A DNA stretch of 64,000 bases, from the NCBI RefSeq assembly GCF_006345825.1, contig NZ_VCIX01000091.1:441564-505563 (forward strand). Reading direction: 5' to 3'. The stretch comes from Paenibacillus paridis. Its GTDB lineage: Bacteria > Bacillota > Bacilli > Paenibacillales > Paenibacillaceae. Each line of letters begins with the position of its first letter. The stretch's first letter is position 1. The notes beneath the pieces were generated by a model. That model saw nothing but the letters and a program-made list of their open reading frames with translations. It was not told the origin of the DNA and made no database searches. Shown here piece after piece: positions 32,865 to 41,441 of this stretch. A program made the translations under genes and the position numbers.

Positions 32865-34067
32865 ATGAGTGAAACCAAAACAGCGGCAGCTGCGGATGAA
32901 TCCCTATTTCCAACCTATGCAAGATATCCGATGGCTTTGGTCAAGGGAGAAGGAAGCTGGCTGTGGGATGATAAAGGGAACAAATACCTTGATTTTATGA
33001 GCGGGATTGCCGTTACGAATCTTGGGCATGCTCCTAAACAAATCAAAGCGGCGCTTATTAAGCAGCTGGATGAGCTTTGGCATGTATCCAACCTGTTTCA
33101 CATACCAAACCAGGCGGAAGCGGGCAAGCTTATCACGGACAACAGCTGTGCGGATGCGGTTTTCTTCTGCAACTCAGGTGCGGAAGCTAACGAAGCGGCC
33201 ATTAAGCTAGCCCGTCGTTATAACCAGAAAGTGCTGAACAACGGCCGCTTTGAGATTATTACCTTCGAGCAATCCTTCCATGGACGTACGCTTGCTACTC
33301 TTACAGCGACGGGCCAAGCGAAAGTGAAGGAAGGCTTCGCCCCGTTGCCAGCCGGATTCAAAACGATTCCGTTGAACGATATAGCTGCGCTTGAGGCAGC
33401 TGTTTCGGATCAAACAGCAGCGGTTATGCTGGAAATGGTTCAGGCAGAAGGCGGCATTTACCCTGTTGATGCTGAATATTTGAAATCGCTTGTCGCGCTT
33501 TGCGAGAAGCAGGGCATCCTTCTGATCGTAGACGAGATTCAAACCGGGATGGGGCGTACGGGCAAGCTGTTTGCCTATGAGCATTTTGGCATCGAACCGG
33601 ATATTTTCACGATGGCTAAAGGGCTTGGAAGCGGGTTCCCGGTCGGCGCCATGGCTGCGAAAGAGAAGCTTCGCGAAGGCTTTACGGCAGGAAGCCACGG
33701 TTCAACCTTTGGCGGCACGCCGATTGCAACCGCAGTCGTCAAGGCGACCTTGGAGACGATTGTCGGTGAAGGCCTTTCAGCACGAGCGGCTCAGCAGGGC
33801 GAATATTTGATGACGCAGCTTCGCGAGAAGCTAGCAGGAAATGCTTTTGTGCGTGAGGTTCGCGGTTTGGGGCTGCTTGTTGGCATCGAATGCGAGGAGC
33901 CGATTGGCGAGATTTTGAATCAAGCGCAGGAACGCGGGCTAATTGCCATTTCGGCAGGTCCGAATGTCATTCGCCTATTGCCGAATTTGCTCGTAACAAA
34001 CGAAGAAATCGACATCGCTGTTTCCATATTGGTAGATCTGCTCGATAAACAGCAGCAAGCCGTTTAA
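32865..34067 (+). CDS. argD: Acetylornithine aminotransferase
   Basis: PLP enzyme of fold type I that converts N-acetylglutamate semialdehyde to N-acetylornithine. 400 residues with FFCNSGAEANEAAIKLARRY (phosphate site), LLIVDEIQTGMGRTGKLFAY (aspartate to pyridine nitrogen) and the PLP lysine in MAKGLGSGFPVGAM near residue 251. Could also use succinyl-diaminopimelate, as many ArgD do. ATG 32865 lies just after the argB stop. Confidence 0.95.
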   Translation: MSETKTAAAADESLFPTYARYPMALVKGEGSWLWDDKGNKYLDFMSGIAVTNLGHAPKQIKAALIKQLDELWHVSNLFHIPNQAEAGKLITDNSCADAVFFCNSGAEANEAAIKLARRYNQKVLNNGRFEIITFEQSFHGRTLATLTATGQAKVKEGFAPLPAGFKTIPLNDIAALEAAVSDQTAAVMLEMVQAEGGIYPVDAEYLKSLVALCEKQGILLIVDEIQTGMGRTGKLFAYEHFGIEPDIFTMAKGLGSGFPVGAMAAKEKLREGFTAGSHGSTFGGTPIATAVVKATLETIVGEGLSARAAQQGEYLMTQLREKLAGNAFVREVRGLGLLVGIECEEPIGEILNQAQERGLIAISAGPNVIRLLPNLLVTNEEIDIAVSILVDLLDKQQQAV

Positions 34068-34108
34068 ATAAGCAAGCAGAAGGCTTTTAACTGAAGGAGG
34101 GCTCTATT

Positions 34109-35068
34109 ATGCAAGGAGCTGTAAAAGAGGAATTGGCGCAAAGCTTGAAGGGGCGCGATTTTCTAATGCTGGTTGATTTCAAGCCGGAGGAAATCCGTTA
34201 CTTGATCGATTTGGCTATTGATTTGAAACAAAAGCAAAAAGCAGGCGAAACCCATCATGTTCTTAAAGGGAAAACGCTGGGCATGATCTTTGAAAAGTCG
34301 TCGACACGCACGCGCGTTTCGTTCGAAGTAGGGATGTACCAGTTGGGCGGCCAAGGCTTGTTCCTAAGCGGCAATGATTTGCAAATCGGACGCGGCGAGA
34401 CCATTTGGGATACAGCCCAAACGTTGTCACGTTACTTAGACGGCATTATGATTCGTACATTTGCGCACCGTAAAGTGGTTGAGCTGGCTCGCGGAGCAAC
34501 GATTCCAGTCATTAACGGCTTGACGGATCTTTCGCATCCATGCCAAGCACTCGCCGACTACCAGACGATTTTGGAGCAAAAGGGCCGTCTGGAAGGGCTG
34601 AAAATCGCTTATATCGGCGATGGCAACAACATGACGCATTCGTTGCTCATGGGAGCAGCCAAGCTTGGTCTTCATATGTCGGTTGCCACGCCGGAAGGCT
34701 ACGAGCCGGATGCTGATATTATCCAGCAGACGAAGGACCATGCGGCTGAGACGGGCTCGCAAATCCACATTTGCCGTGATCCGAAGGAAGCGATTGCCGA
34801 TGCGGATATCGTTTATACGGATGTATGGGCGAGTATGGGCCAAGAAGCGGAACAGAAAGAACGCGAGGTTGCTTTTGCAGCTTATCAGGTGAACGAAGCT
34901 TTGGCGAAATACGCGAAGAAGGATTACCTCTTCATGCACTGCTTGCCCGCGCACCGCGGCGAAGAAGTGAGCGAGGGCGTCATTGACGGCGACCGTTCGA
35001 TTATTTTTGACCAGGCGGAGAATCGTCTCCACGCGCAAAAAGCAATCATGGCAGCTATTATGGCTTAA
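34109..35068 (+). CDS. argF: Ornithine carbamoyltransferase
   Basis: Makes citrulline from ornithine and carbamoyl phosphate. 319 residues: carbamoyl-phosphate loop KSSTRTRVSFE near residue 65, DLSHPCQALAD, and FMHCLPAHRGEEVSEGV with the ornithine-binding cysteine. AAGGAGG precedes ATG 34109. Its transcript continues into, or ends at, the large hairpin element that follows. Confidence 0.96.
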   Translation: MQGAVKEELAQSLKGRDFLMLVDFKPEEIRYLIDLAIDLKQKQKAGETHHVLKGKTLGMIFEKSSTRTRVSFEVGMYQLGGQGLFLSGNDLQIGRGETIWDTAQTLSRYLDGIMIRTFAHRKVVELARGATIPVINGLTDLSHPCQALADYQTILEQKGRLEGLKIAYIGDGNNMTHSLLMGAAKLGLHMSVATPEGYEPDADIIQQTKDHAAETGSQIHICRDPKEAIADADIVYTDVWASMGQEAEQKEREVAFAAYQVNEALAKYAKKDYLFMHCLPAHRGEEVSEGVIDGDRSIIFDQAENRLHAQKAIMAAIMA

Positions 35069-35110
35069 TTTAGATTTTGGAAATAGATAAGTTGAGCAAA
35101 AGAGTTTAAG

Positions 35111-35254
35111 GTTTAGCGAAGCGAGAAGATCGTTCTGTAGAAACGAAGTGTTCGCCTTTGTAGTCGGATTCTTACCTTATAAGGTTTAATTCAATAAAAG
35201 AATCTGGCTGCAACCGCGATCGTAAGAATGATCTACTCGCGCAGCGACTAAAAC
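35111..35254. repeat. Long imperfect inverted-repeat element between argF and argG
   Basis: A 144-base segment folds on itself. Outer arm GTTTAGCGAAGCGAG... (35111-35136) is complementary to the right arm 35225-35254 (AGAATGATCTACTCGC, then GCAGCGACTAAAAC). An inner arm GTAGTCGGATTCTT (35160-35173) pairs with AAGAATCTGGCTGC (35198-35211), and ACCTTATAAGGT forms a hairpin near the tip. There is no coding frame and no terminal T-run. It may be a dispersed palindromic element, an RNA-processing structure or a regulatory RNA. Confidence 0.65.
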
Positions 35255-35309
35255 ATAATTTTTGGTACCACTTATAGATCAATTCATTTGAAGGGAAGTT
35301 ATCATTACT

Positions 35310-36539
35310 ATGGCAAAAGAAAAAATCGTACTTGCATACTCGGGAGGCCTGGATACATCGGTTATCCTTAAGTGGCTGAAAGAAACGTATGACGCTGAAA
35401 TCATCGCTTTCACGGCAGACATCGGACAAAAGGATGAGCTGGACGGCTTGGAAGCAAAAGCACTCGCGACAGGCGCGTCAAAAGTATACATCGACGATCT
35501 TCGCGAAGAGTTCGCGAAAGATTTCATCTATCCGATGTTCCAAGCGGGAACGTTGTATGAAGGCCAATATCTGCTCGGTACTTCCATTGCCCGTCCGCTT
35601 ATCGCTAAGCGCATGGTTGATATTGCCCGTGCAGAAGGCGCGACTTACATTGCGCATGGCGCAACAGGTAAAGGCAATGACCAAGTTCGTTTCGAGCTGA
35701 CAGCTGCTGCGCTTGCACCGGAAATTGGCGTTATTGCGCCATGGCGTTCGGAAGCGTTCCGTGAAGAGTTCCCGGGCCGTGCAGAAATGATCGCTTATGC
35801 AGAGAAGCATAACATTCCGGTTACAGCTTCTGCTGCAAAGCCTTATTCGACAGACCGCAACCTGCTGCACATTAGCTTTGAGAGCGGCATGCTGGAAGAT
35901 CCTTGGTTCGATCCGAGCTCCGAAGAGAACGAGAGCATGTATGTGCTTAGCGTATCTCCAGAGAATGCTCCAGATCAAGCGGAGTACGTGGAGCTTACTT
36001 TTGCAGAAGGCAACTGTACAGCCATTAACGGCAAAGAACTGAGCCCTCTTGAGGTTATGGATACGCTCAATGATCTTGGCGGCAAGCACGGCATCGGCCG
36101 TGTGGATATGGTTGAGAACCGCTTCGTCGGTATGAAGAGCCGCGGCGTGTATGAAACACCGGGCGGAACGATCCTGTTCACGGCTCACCGCAAAATGGAA
36201 TCGTTGACGATGGACCGCGAAGTCATGCATCTTCGTGACTCCTTGATTGCCAAATACAGCCAGCTTGTTTATAACGGCTTCTGGTTTGCTCCTGAGCGTC
36301 TTGCTTTGCAAGCACTCGTAACAGAGTCTCAAAAGAACGTAAGCGGCGTTGTTCGTCTGAAACTTTACAAAGGCAACGTAATTGGTGCAGGCGTGCAAAG
36401 TCCAGTTAGCTTGTACAATCCTGACATTGCAACGATGGAGGCCGATCCTTCACAAGCATACGATCAAGGTGATGCGACAGGCTTCATCCGCCTGAATGCT
36501 TTGCGTTTGAAAGTGTCCTCTGCAGTCAGCAATAAATAA
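35310..36539 (+). CDS. argG: Argininosuccinate synthase
   Basis: Joins citrulline and aspartate using ATP. 409 residues: the ATP pyrophosphatase P-loop VLAYSGGLDTSVILKWL at the start, YIAHGATGKGNDQVRFE near residue 115, and NRFVGMKSRGVYETPGGTIL. GAAGGGAAG lies about 11 bases before ATG 35310. No clear promoter was found between the hairpin element and the start, so it may depend on read-through from argF or on a weak promoter. Followed by argH after 26 bases. Confidence 0.96.
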   Translation: MAKEKIVLAYSGGLDTSVILKWLKETYDAEIIAFTADIGQKDELDGLEAKALATGASKVYIDDLREEFAKDFIYPMFQAGTLYEGQYLLGTSIARPLIAKRMVDIARAEGATYIAHGATGKGNDQVRFELTAAALAPEIGVIAPWRSEAFREEFPGRAEMIAYAEKHNIPVTASAAKPYSTDRNLLHISFESGMLEDPWFDPSSEENESMYVLSVSPENAPDQAEYVELTFAEGNCTAINGKELSPLEVMDTLNDLGGKHGIGRVDMVENRFVGMKSRGVYETPGGTILFTAHRKMESLTMDREVMHLRDSLIAKYSQLVYNGFWFAPERLALQALVTESQKNVSGVVRLKLYKGNVIGAGVQSPVSLYNPDIATMEADPSQAYDQGDATGFIRLNALRLKVSSAVSNK

Positions 36540-36565
36540 GGTTTACAAGGGAGTGTAACGAACCA

Positions 36566-37981
36566 GTGAGTAAATTATGGGGCGGTCGTTTTACGAAGAA
36601 AACAGACCAATTGGTAGAGGAATATACGGCTTCGATTATGTTCGACAAGGAGCTTGCCGAAGAGGATATCCAAGGCAGCATTGCTCATGTTACGATGCTT
36701 GGCAAACAAGGCATTTTGCCTGCTGATGACGTTGAGAAAATTAAGGACGGCTTGCACCGCGTCCTTCAACGCATCAAGCGCAACGATATCGAGTTCTCCA
36801 TCGGAGATGAAGATATCCATATGAATATCGAGAAAACGCTGATCGACGATGTTGGCTCGGTAGGCGGGAAGCTGCACACAGGACGCAGCCGTAACGACCA
36901 AGTGGCGACGGATATGCATTTGTGGCTTCGCAAACGCGTAGTCGAGTTCGTGGACATGCTCTATAAGCTGCAATTTGCGCTTATCGAGCAAGCCAAAGCG
37001 AATATCGATACGATTGTGCCGGGATACACGCATTTGCAGCGTGCGCAGCCGATCTTGTTCGCTCATCATTTGATGGCTTATGTATCGATGTTCGGGCGTG
37101 ATATCGAACGTCTTCAGGACAGCTACAAACGGATCAACGTGCTCCCGCTGGGTGCTGGCGCTTTGGCGGGAACGACGTTCCCAATCGATCGTCATTTTGT
37201 AGCGAGCCAATTGAAATTCGACCGTGTCTACGAGAACAGCCTGGATGCGGTAAGCGACCGCGATTTTATCGTTGAGTTTCTTGCGGATGCGTCCATTATT
37301 ATGATGCATCTCTCGCGTATGAGCGAAGAGCTTATTCTTTGGTCGAGCACGGAGTTCCACTTCGTGGAGCTTGATGATGCTTTCTGCACAGGCAGCAGCA
37401 TTATGCCGCAGAAGAAAAATCCGGATGTGCCTGAGCTTGTCCGCGGCAAAACCGGACGGGTTTACGGCGACCTTGTTGGCTTGCTGACCGTACTGAAGTC
37501 ACTGCCGCTTGCGTACAACAAGGACATGCAGGAAGACAAGGAAGGCATGTTCGATACCGTGAAGACGCTGCAAGGCGCACTTCAATTGTTCGCCCCAATG
37601 ATTGCGACGATGAAGGTGAACAAAGACCGTATGCGCCAAGCAGTGAATCAGGATTTCTCGAACGCAACGGACATCGCGGACTTCCTCGTTGGCAAAGGCT
37701 TGCCTTTCCGCCAAGCGCATGAGGTTATTGGCAAAACGGTATTGTATTGCATCGAGCAAAACAAATATCTGCTGGACCTAACGCTTGAGGAATTCAAAAA
37801 ATTCTCGTCGCTGTTCGACGATCGGATTTACGCCGTGCTGCAGCCGGAGCAGGTTGTTAATGCCCGCAACGTCTATGGCGGTACAGCGAAAACGCAGGTA
37901 CAGGATGCTATCGGACGCGCTGAGCTTGCACTGGAGCAAACGGCTGCCTGGGTAACCGAGTACTTGGAGCGCAGCAGATAA
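36566..37981 (+). CDS. argH: Argininosuccinate lyase
   Basis: Splits argininosuccinate into arginine and fumarate. 471 residues with the superfamily signature GSSIMPQKKNPD near residue 280 carrying the catalytic serine, HTGRSRNDQVATDMHLW near 112 and GYTHLQRAQP near 155. GTG 36566 follows AAGGGAG. Ends the arginine cluster at a strong terminator. Confidence 0.96.
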   Translation: MSKLWGGRFTKKTDQLVEEYTASIMFDKELAEEDIQGSIAHVTMLGKQGILPADDVEKIKDGLHRVLQRIKRNDIEFSIGDEDIHMNIEKTLIDDVGSVGGKLHTGRSRNDQVATDMHLWLRKRVVEFVDMLYKLQFALIEQAKANIDTIVPGYTHLQRAQPILFAHHLMAYVSMFGRDIERLQDSYKRINVLPLGAGALAGTTFPIDRHFVASQLKFDRVYENSLDAVSDRDFIVEFLADASIIMMHLSRMSEELILWSSTEFHFVELDDAFCTGSSIMPQKKNPDVPELVRGKTGRVYGDLVGLLTVLKSLPLAYNKDMQEDKEGMFDTVKTLQGALQLFAPMIATMKVNKDRMRQAVNQDFSNATDIADFLVGKGLPFRQAHEVIGKTVLYCIEQNKYLLDLTLEEFKKFSSLFDDRIYAVLQPEQVVNARNVYGGTAKTQVQDAIGRAELALEQTAAWVTEYLERSR

Positions 37982-38005
37982 TACATTCTCAGCAATCGTA
38001 AATAG

Positions 38006-38054
38006 AAAGCAGTTCAGAGGCGCCTTGTAGGTGCCGAGCTGAACTGCTTTTTTT
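38006..38054 (+). terminator. Terminator of argGH
   Basis: AAAGCAGTTCAG pairs with CTGAACTGCTTT, with an inner GGCGCC/GGTGCC stem and a seven-T tail. Confidence 0.92.
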
Positions 38055-38085
38055 CTGCTGGGAGCGGAAAATCGAGTTTTAACGT

Positions 38086-39537
38086 TTAAATCCCGTCTTC
38101 AAGCAAGGGCTCTTGCGAACGAGCGGGTGGCGTAGGGGTTGCTGTAGGGCTATTGCCACTTTTCATTGAGCCGACCTCGATGATCGTTGGTTGTGCCTTG
38201 TAAGTGTCGCGCGACACTCGGTCTTTTGAAACGGCTTTGCCATCACGCAACAGCGTTCGATAGGTTTCGACGACATAGCCCGGCTTGCCTTTTTCAAGGG
38301 TGACTTTTTGACCAGGGGATAAACGGTCACTGCTGCTTTCCTGCACCGCCGGTGCAATCGTTTTGAGTGTGACCGATTCAATATCATAACGCACGTTTTC
38401 GTTCATGGTGCCGAATAGTTTAACGGTGAGCTTGCGGTCTTCGACTTCCGTCCGGATGATGAGGTGTTTTCCTGTTGTATTTTTAAAACGGAAATTGATA
38501 GCCCCGCCCGCATAGGTGGCGTCCTGGCCGATGGGCAGGTAGGCAACAGGCAGGGAATGGTTGCGTCGTTCGACAATCTCCAGGCCGGTGCGCAGCACAG
38601 CATTATACAGTGTGCTGGATACCTGACAGATACCTCCGCCGATACCCGGTACCAATTTTCCGTTTAAAATGACGGGCGCCTCTCGGTAGTCATAAAGATC
38701 TTCAGCCTTTGCAATCAGCTTGCCATAGTCAAAAACCTCGTTAGGCGCGAGCTCCCAATCGTTAAGCGCCTGGGCGGTTACGGTGACATTATGTGCCCTT
38801 CCTTCGGCACTCGTCCGAAAGTCGGTGGAAAATTCGATTATTTTACGATCAATGCCCTCATCTTTCAGCTTCTCCAGCGTTATGGCGGGATGAATCGCCT
38901 TAATCGGCAGCACGCCTTCAAAGGCATTTTCTACGGATGCTCCCAGTTGCTCCTGCTTAATGACGATCCATTCATTAACCTGCGCCTTTAACGGTTCAAG
39001 ATCAATGCGGTACGCATCCAGATGCGGCTCATAAACGACTTTATCGTCATCCGTAATGGCACGGGTGGCATTTTTGGCTTCATTTTGTTCGATATAACTC
39101 CATTGCTTTCGAACTGCGGCATCAAAGGCATCTGGGTTCCAGCTTTGTTCGAGGGTATATGTTTTTTGAAAATGGTAGCGATATTGGGCACGTTCCCAGC
39201 TATCTCCTTCATCCAGCTTGGCTAACGCTTCGCGAATGCCTTGAAACTCAGCTTTGTAGCCAAGCTCGGCAGCAGTCCACTGTTTCTTGTCATCTGCGGA
39301 TGCTTCGGTATGAATCGCAATCGTGCGCTGCAGCAGCGAATCTTCATACTTCTCAAGCTTCTCCAGCGCTTCATGAATAGGCAGGCCTCCGATAGGTATT
39401 CCTCCAGCTACGACCTCATTGGGGACGGTTTTTTGATGCGCGTAATTCCAGACAAATCCCCAGCCGACAGCTGCTATGAGCAGCAGGGAGGCAGCGACGA
39501 TAATCGTAATGTGTATTCGTTTGACGATACGAATCAC
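38086..39537 (-). CDS. Membrane-anchored VanW/YoaR-type cell-wall protein with G5 domain
   Basis: About 483 residues. An N-terminal membrane anchor (IHITIIVAASLLLIAAVGW) is followed by a YoaR-like putative peptidoglycan-binding domain (about 45-150), a VanW domain (FDYGKLIAKAEDLYDYREAP, then GGICQVSSTLYNAVLRTGLE; about 245-365) and a G5 domain (QKVTLEKGKPGYVVETYRT). The tail is Pro/Thr-rich. Likely an extracytoplasmic cell-wall protein of unknown activity. The start is uncertain: AAAGGAG overlaps the GTG at 39537, longer ATG options lack a site and look non-coding, and the next in-frame codons are ATT/ATC. Divergent from ftsE. Confidence 0.8.
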   Translation of the reverse strand: MIRIVKRIHITIIVAASLLLIAAVGWGFVWNYAHQKTVPNEVVAGGIPIGGLPIHEALEKLEKYEDSLLQRTIAIHTEASADDKKQWTAAELGYKAEFQGIREALAKLDEGDSWERAQYRYHFQKTYTLEQSWNPDAFDAAVRKQWSYIEQNEAKNATRAITDDDKVVYEPHLDAYRIDLEPLKAQVNEWIVIKQEQLGASVENAFEGVLPIKAIHPAITLEKLKDEGIDRKIIEFSTDFRTSAEGRAHNVTVTAQALNDWELAPNEVFDYGKLIAKAEDLYDYREAPVILNGKLVPGIGGGICQVSSTLYNAVLRTGLEIVERRNHSLPVAYLPIGQDATYAGGAINFRFKNTTGKHLIIRTEVEDRKLTVKLFGTMNENVRYDIESVTLKTIAPAVQESSSDRLSPGQKVTLEKGKPGYVVETYRTLLRDGKAVSKDRVSRDTYKAQPTIIEVGSMKSGNSPTATPTPPARSQEPLLEDGI

Positions 39538-39835
39538 TCCTTTCTGCTTGTTAAGCGAAACGGCGGTCGCCGAGCTTGGCGCTAAAAAGTCCGTTTCACG
39601 GTGAAATGGAGAATCCCTTTCATTAAAAAATGTTCTATTTCGATAGGTTGAAAAAGACAGTCTTACATGTATATGCAAAGACTTGCTCATATTTGTCTAA
39701 TGGGCAATAGAAGCTTGATTCGACAAAGCTTTTGATTATGAGATTTGTGAAAAATGAGGAAAGGCTGCTCCTTATGAAGGAATTCAGCACAAACTGTCGA
39801 AATAGTAGTACTGACTATAAACAGGATGTGATAAT

Positions 39836-40522
39836 GTGATTGAGATGCAAGACATATGGAAAACGTACATCGACGGAACGCATGCGTTAAAAGGCGTCTC
39901 TGTTCGTATAGATCGCAACGAATTTGTTTACCTCGTAGGACCTTCAGGCGCGGGAAAATCAACATTCATGAAGCTGATTTATCGCGAGGAAGTACCGACC
40001 AAAGGACAGATTTCAGTCAACGGATTTAATATAGGCAAGCTGAAGCCGCGCAAAATTCCTTTTGTCCGGCGCAATATTGGCGTTATTTTTCAGGATTTCA
40101 GACTATTACCCAAATTAACGGTTTTTGAAAACGTGGCGTTTGCTATGGAGGTTATCGAAGCGCCCACACGCATAATCAAGAAGCGAACGATGGAGGTGCT
40201 GGATCTCGTTGGTCTCAAGCATAAGCATGCCAGCCTGCCGGCACAGCTCTCAGGCGGCGAGCAGCAGCGGGTGTCAATCGCACGCGCGATTGTCAATAAC
40301 CCATCGGTTATCGTAGCGGACGAGCCTACAGGAAACCTTGACCCGGAAACGTCGCTCGGAATCATGAACCTTTTGGAAGAGATTAACTTTCGAGGCGCAA
40401 CAATCGTAATGGCTACTCATAACAAGGACATCGTTAACTCCATACGCAAGCGCGTCATAGCCATCGAGGATGGAAACATTGTTCGTGACGAGGCTAGAGG
40501 GGAGTATGGCTATGAAGCTTAG
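39836..40522 (+). CDS. ftsE: FtsE, cell-division ABC-type ATPase
   Basis: ATPase that powers FtsX to switch on cell-wall hydrolases. 228 residues: Walker A VGPSGAGKSTFMKLIYRE near 36, Q-loop VIFQDFRLLP, signature LSGGEQQRVSIARAI near 140 and Walker B VIVADEPTGNLDPE. GTG 39836 is used; AGGA lies upstream. It overlaps ftsX by 11 bases, which couples them. Confidence 0.95.
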   Translation: MIEMQDIWKTYIDGTHALKGVSVRIDRNEFVYLVGPSGAGKSTFMKLIYREEVPTKGQISVNGFNIGKLKPRKIPFVRRNIGVIFQDFRLLPKLTVFENVAFAMEVIEAPTRIIKKRTMEVLDLVGLKHKHASLPAQLSGGEQQRVSIARAIVNNPSVIVADEPTGNLDPETSLGIMNLLEEINFRGATIVMATHNKDIVNSIRKRVIAIEDGNIVRDEARGEYGYEA

Positions 40523-41429
40523 AACCATACTTCGGCATCTGAGGGAAGGCGCCAAAAATATCATTCGAAACGGCTGGATGTCATTCGCCTCAATGAGTTC
40601 AATCTTTATATCTTTATTTATTCTCGGTATGTTTTTGCTGCTTGCATTGAATGTGAATCATATGGCTGCCCAAATTGAAAGCCAAGTGCAAATTCGCGTA
40701 TTTCTGCAGTTGAATGTGGAACAAGAGAAAATTACGGAGCTACAGAACAAAATCGGAAATCTGACGGAAGTCAGAAGCGTGACGTTTGTATCCAAAGCAG
40801 AGGGGCTTGAGCTGCTGCGCAAAAACTTGGGCGAAGAGAACAAGGATTTGCTGGATGGTTATGAAAAGGAAAAAAACCCGCTGCCGGATTCCTTTACGGT
40901 AGAGGTTTACGATCCCCAATCGATTGATGATGCTGCCAAGCAAATCGAAGCGATCAATACAGCAGATGAGCTTATCCCTATTGCCAAAGTGAAATACGGA
41001 CAAGGCACGGTAGAAACGTTATTTAAAATTACGAATGCTGTTCGTTACATAGGCATTGTCATCGTTATAGGCTTATCGGTAACCGCAATGTTCTTGATCT
41101 CGAATACGATCAAGATGACGATTATCGCAAGGCGCCGGGAAATTGGCATTATGAAGCTCGTTGGCGCAACCAATTCTTTTATCCGCTGGCCGTTTTTTAT
41201 TGAAGGTGCTTTGATTGGCATTATAAGTTCGGCCCTTACGACAGCGGCAGTATTAGCGGGATATTCACAGCTCGTGAAATTTACACAAATGGAATTGTCA
41301 CTTATGATGATAAAGCTCGTCACGATACAAGAGTCTGGCTTGATGACCGGAACTCTGCTCATTGTACTTGGAACCTTGATTGGCATTTGGGGCAGTACGA
41401 TTTCGATACGAAAGTATTTGAAAGTGTAG
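40512..41429 (+). CDS. ftsX: FtsX, cell-division membrane protein
   Basis: Four-pass permease-like partner of FtsE. 305 residues: TM1 near 25-48, an extracellular domain (about 50-170) that binds the hydrolase, then TM2-4 with ARRREIGIMKLVGATNSFIRWPF (quoted in part: REIGIMKLVGATNSF) between TM2 and TM3, as in MacB/FtsX families. ATG 40512 lies 7 bases after GGGGAG, better than the ATG at 40506. It leads directly into the M23 hydrolase gene, its likely target. Confidence 0.95.
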   Translation: MKLRTILRHLREGAKNIIRNGWMSFASMSSIFISLFILGMFLLLALNVNHMAAQIESQVQIRVFLQLNVEQEKITELQNKIGNLTEVRSVTFVSKAEGLELLRKNLGEENKDLLDGYEKEKNPLPDSFTVEVYDPQSIDDAAKQIEAINTADELIPIAKVKYGQGTVETLFKITNAVRYIGIVIVIGLSVTAMFLISNTIKMTIIARRREIGIMKLVGATNSFIRWPFFIEGALIGIISSALTTAAVLAGYSQLVKFTQMELSLMMIKLVTIQESGLMTGTLLIVLGTLIGIWGSTISIRKYLKV

Positions 41430-41441
41430 GTGGAAGCGAAC

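Noticed and set aside
35069..35309. ARG box or standard terminator between argF and argG
   Set aside because: No TGNATWWWWATNCA match and no stem followed by a T-run; the large inverted repeat is the only clear structure.
38086..39690. Longer VanW-family start at 39690
   Set aside because: No ribosome site; the first 50 residues of that reading look non-coding and precede the obvious membrane anchor.
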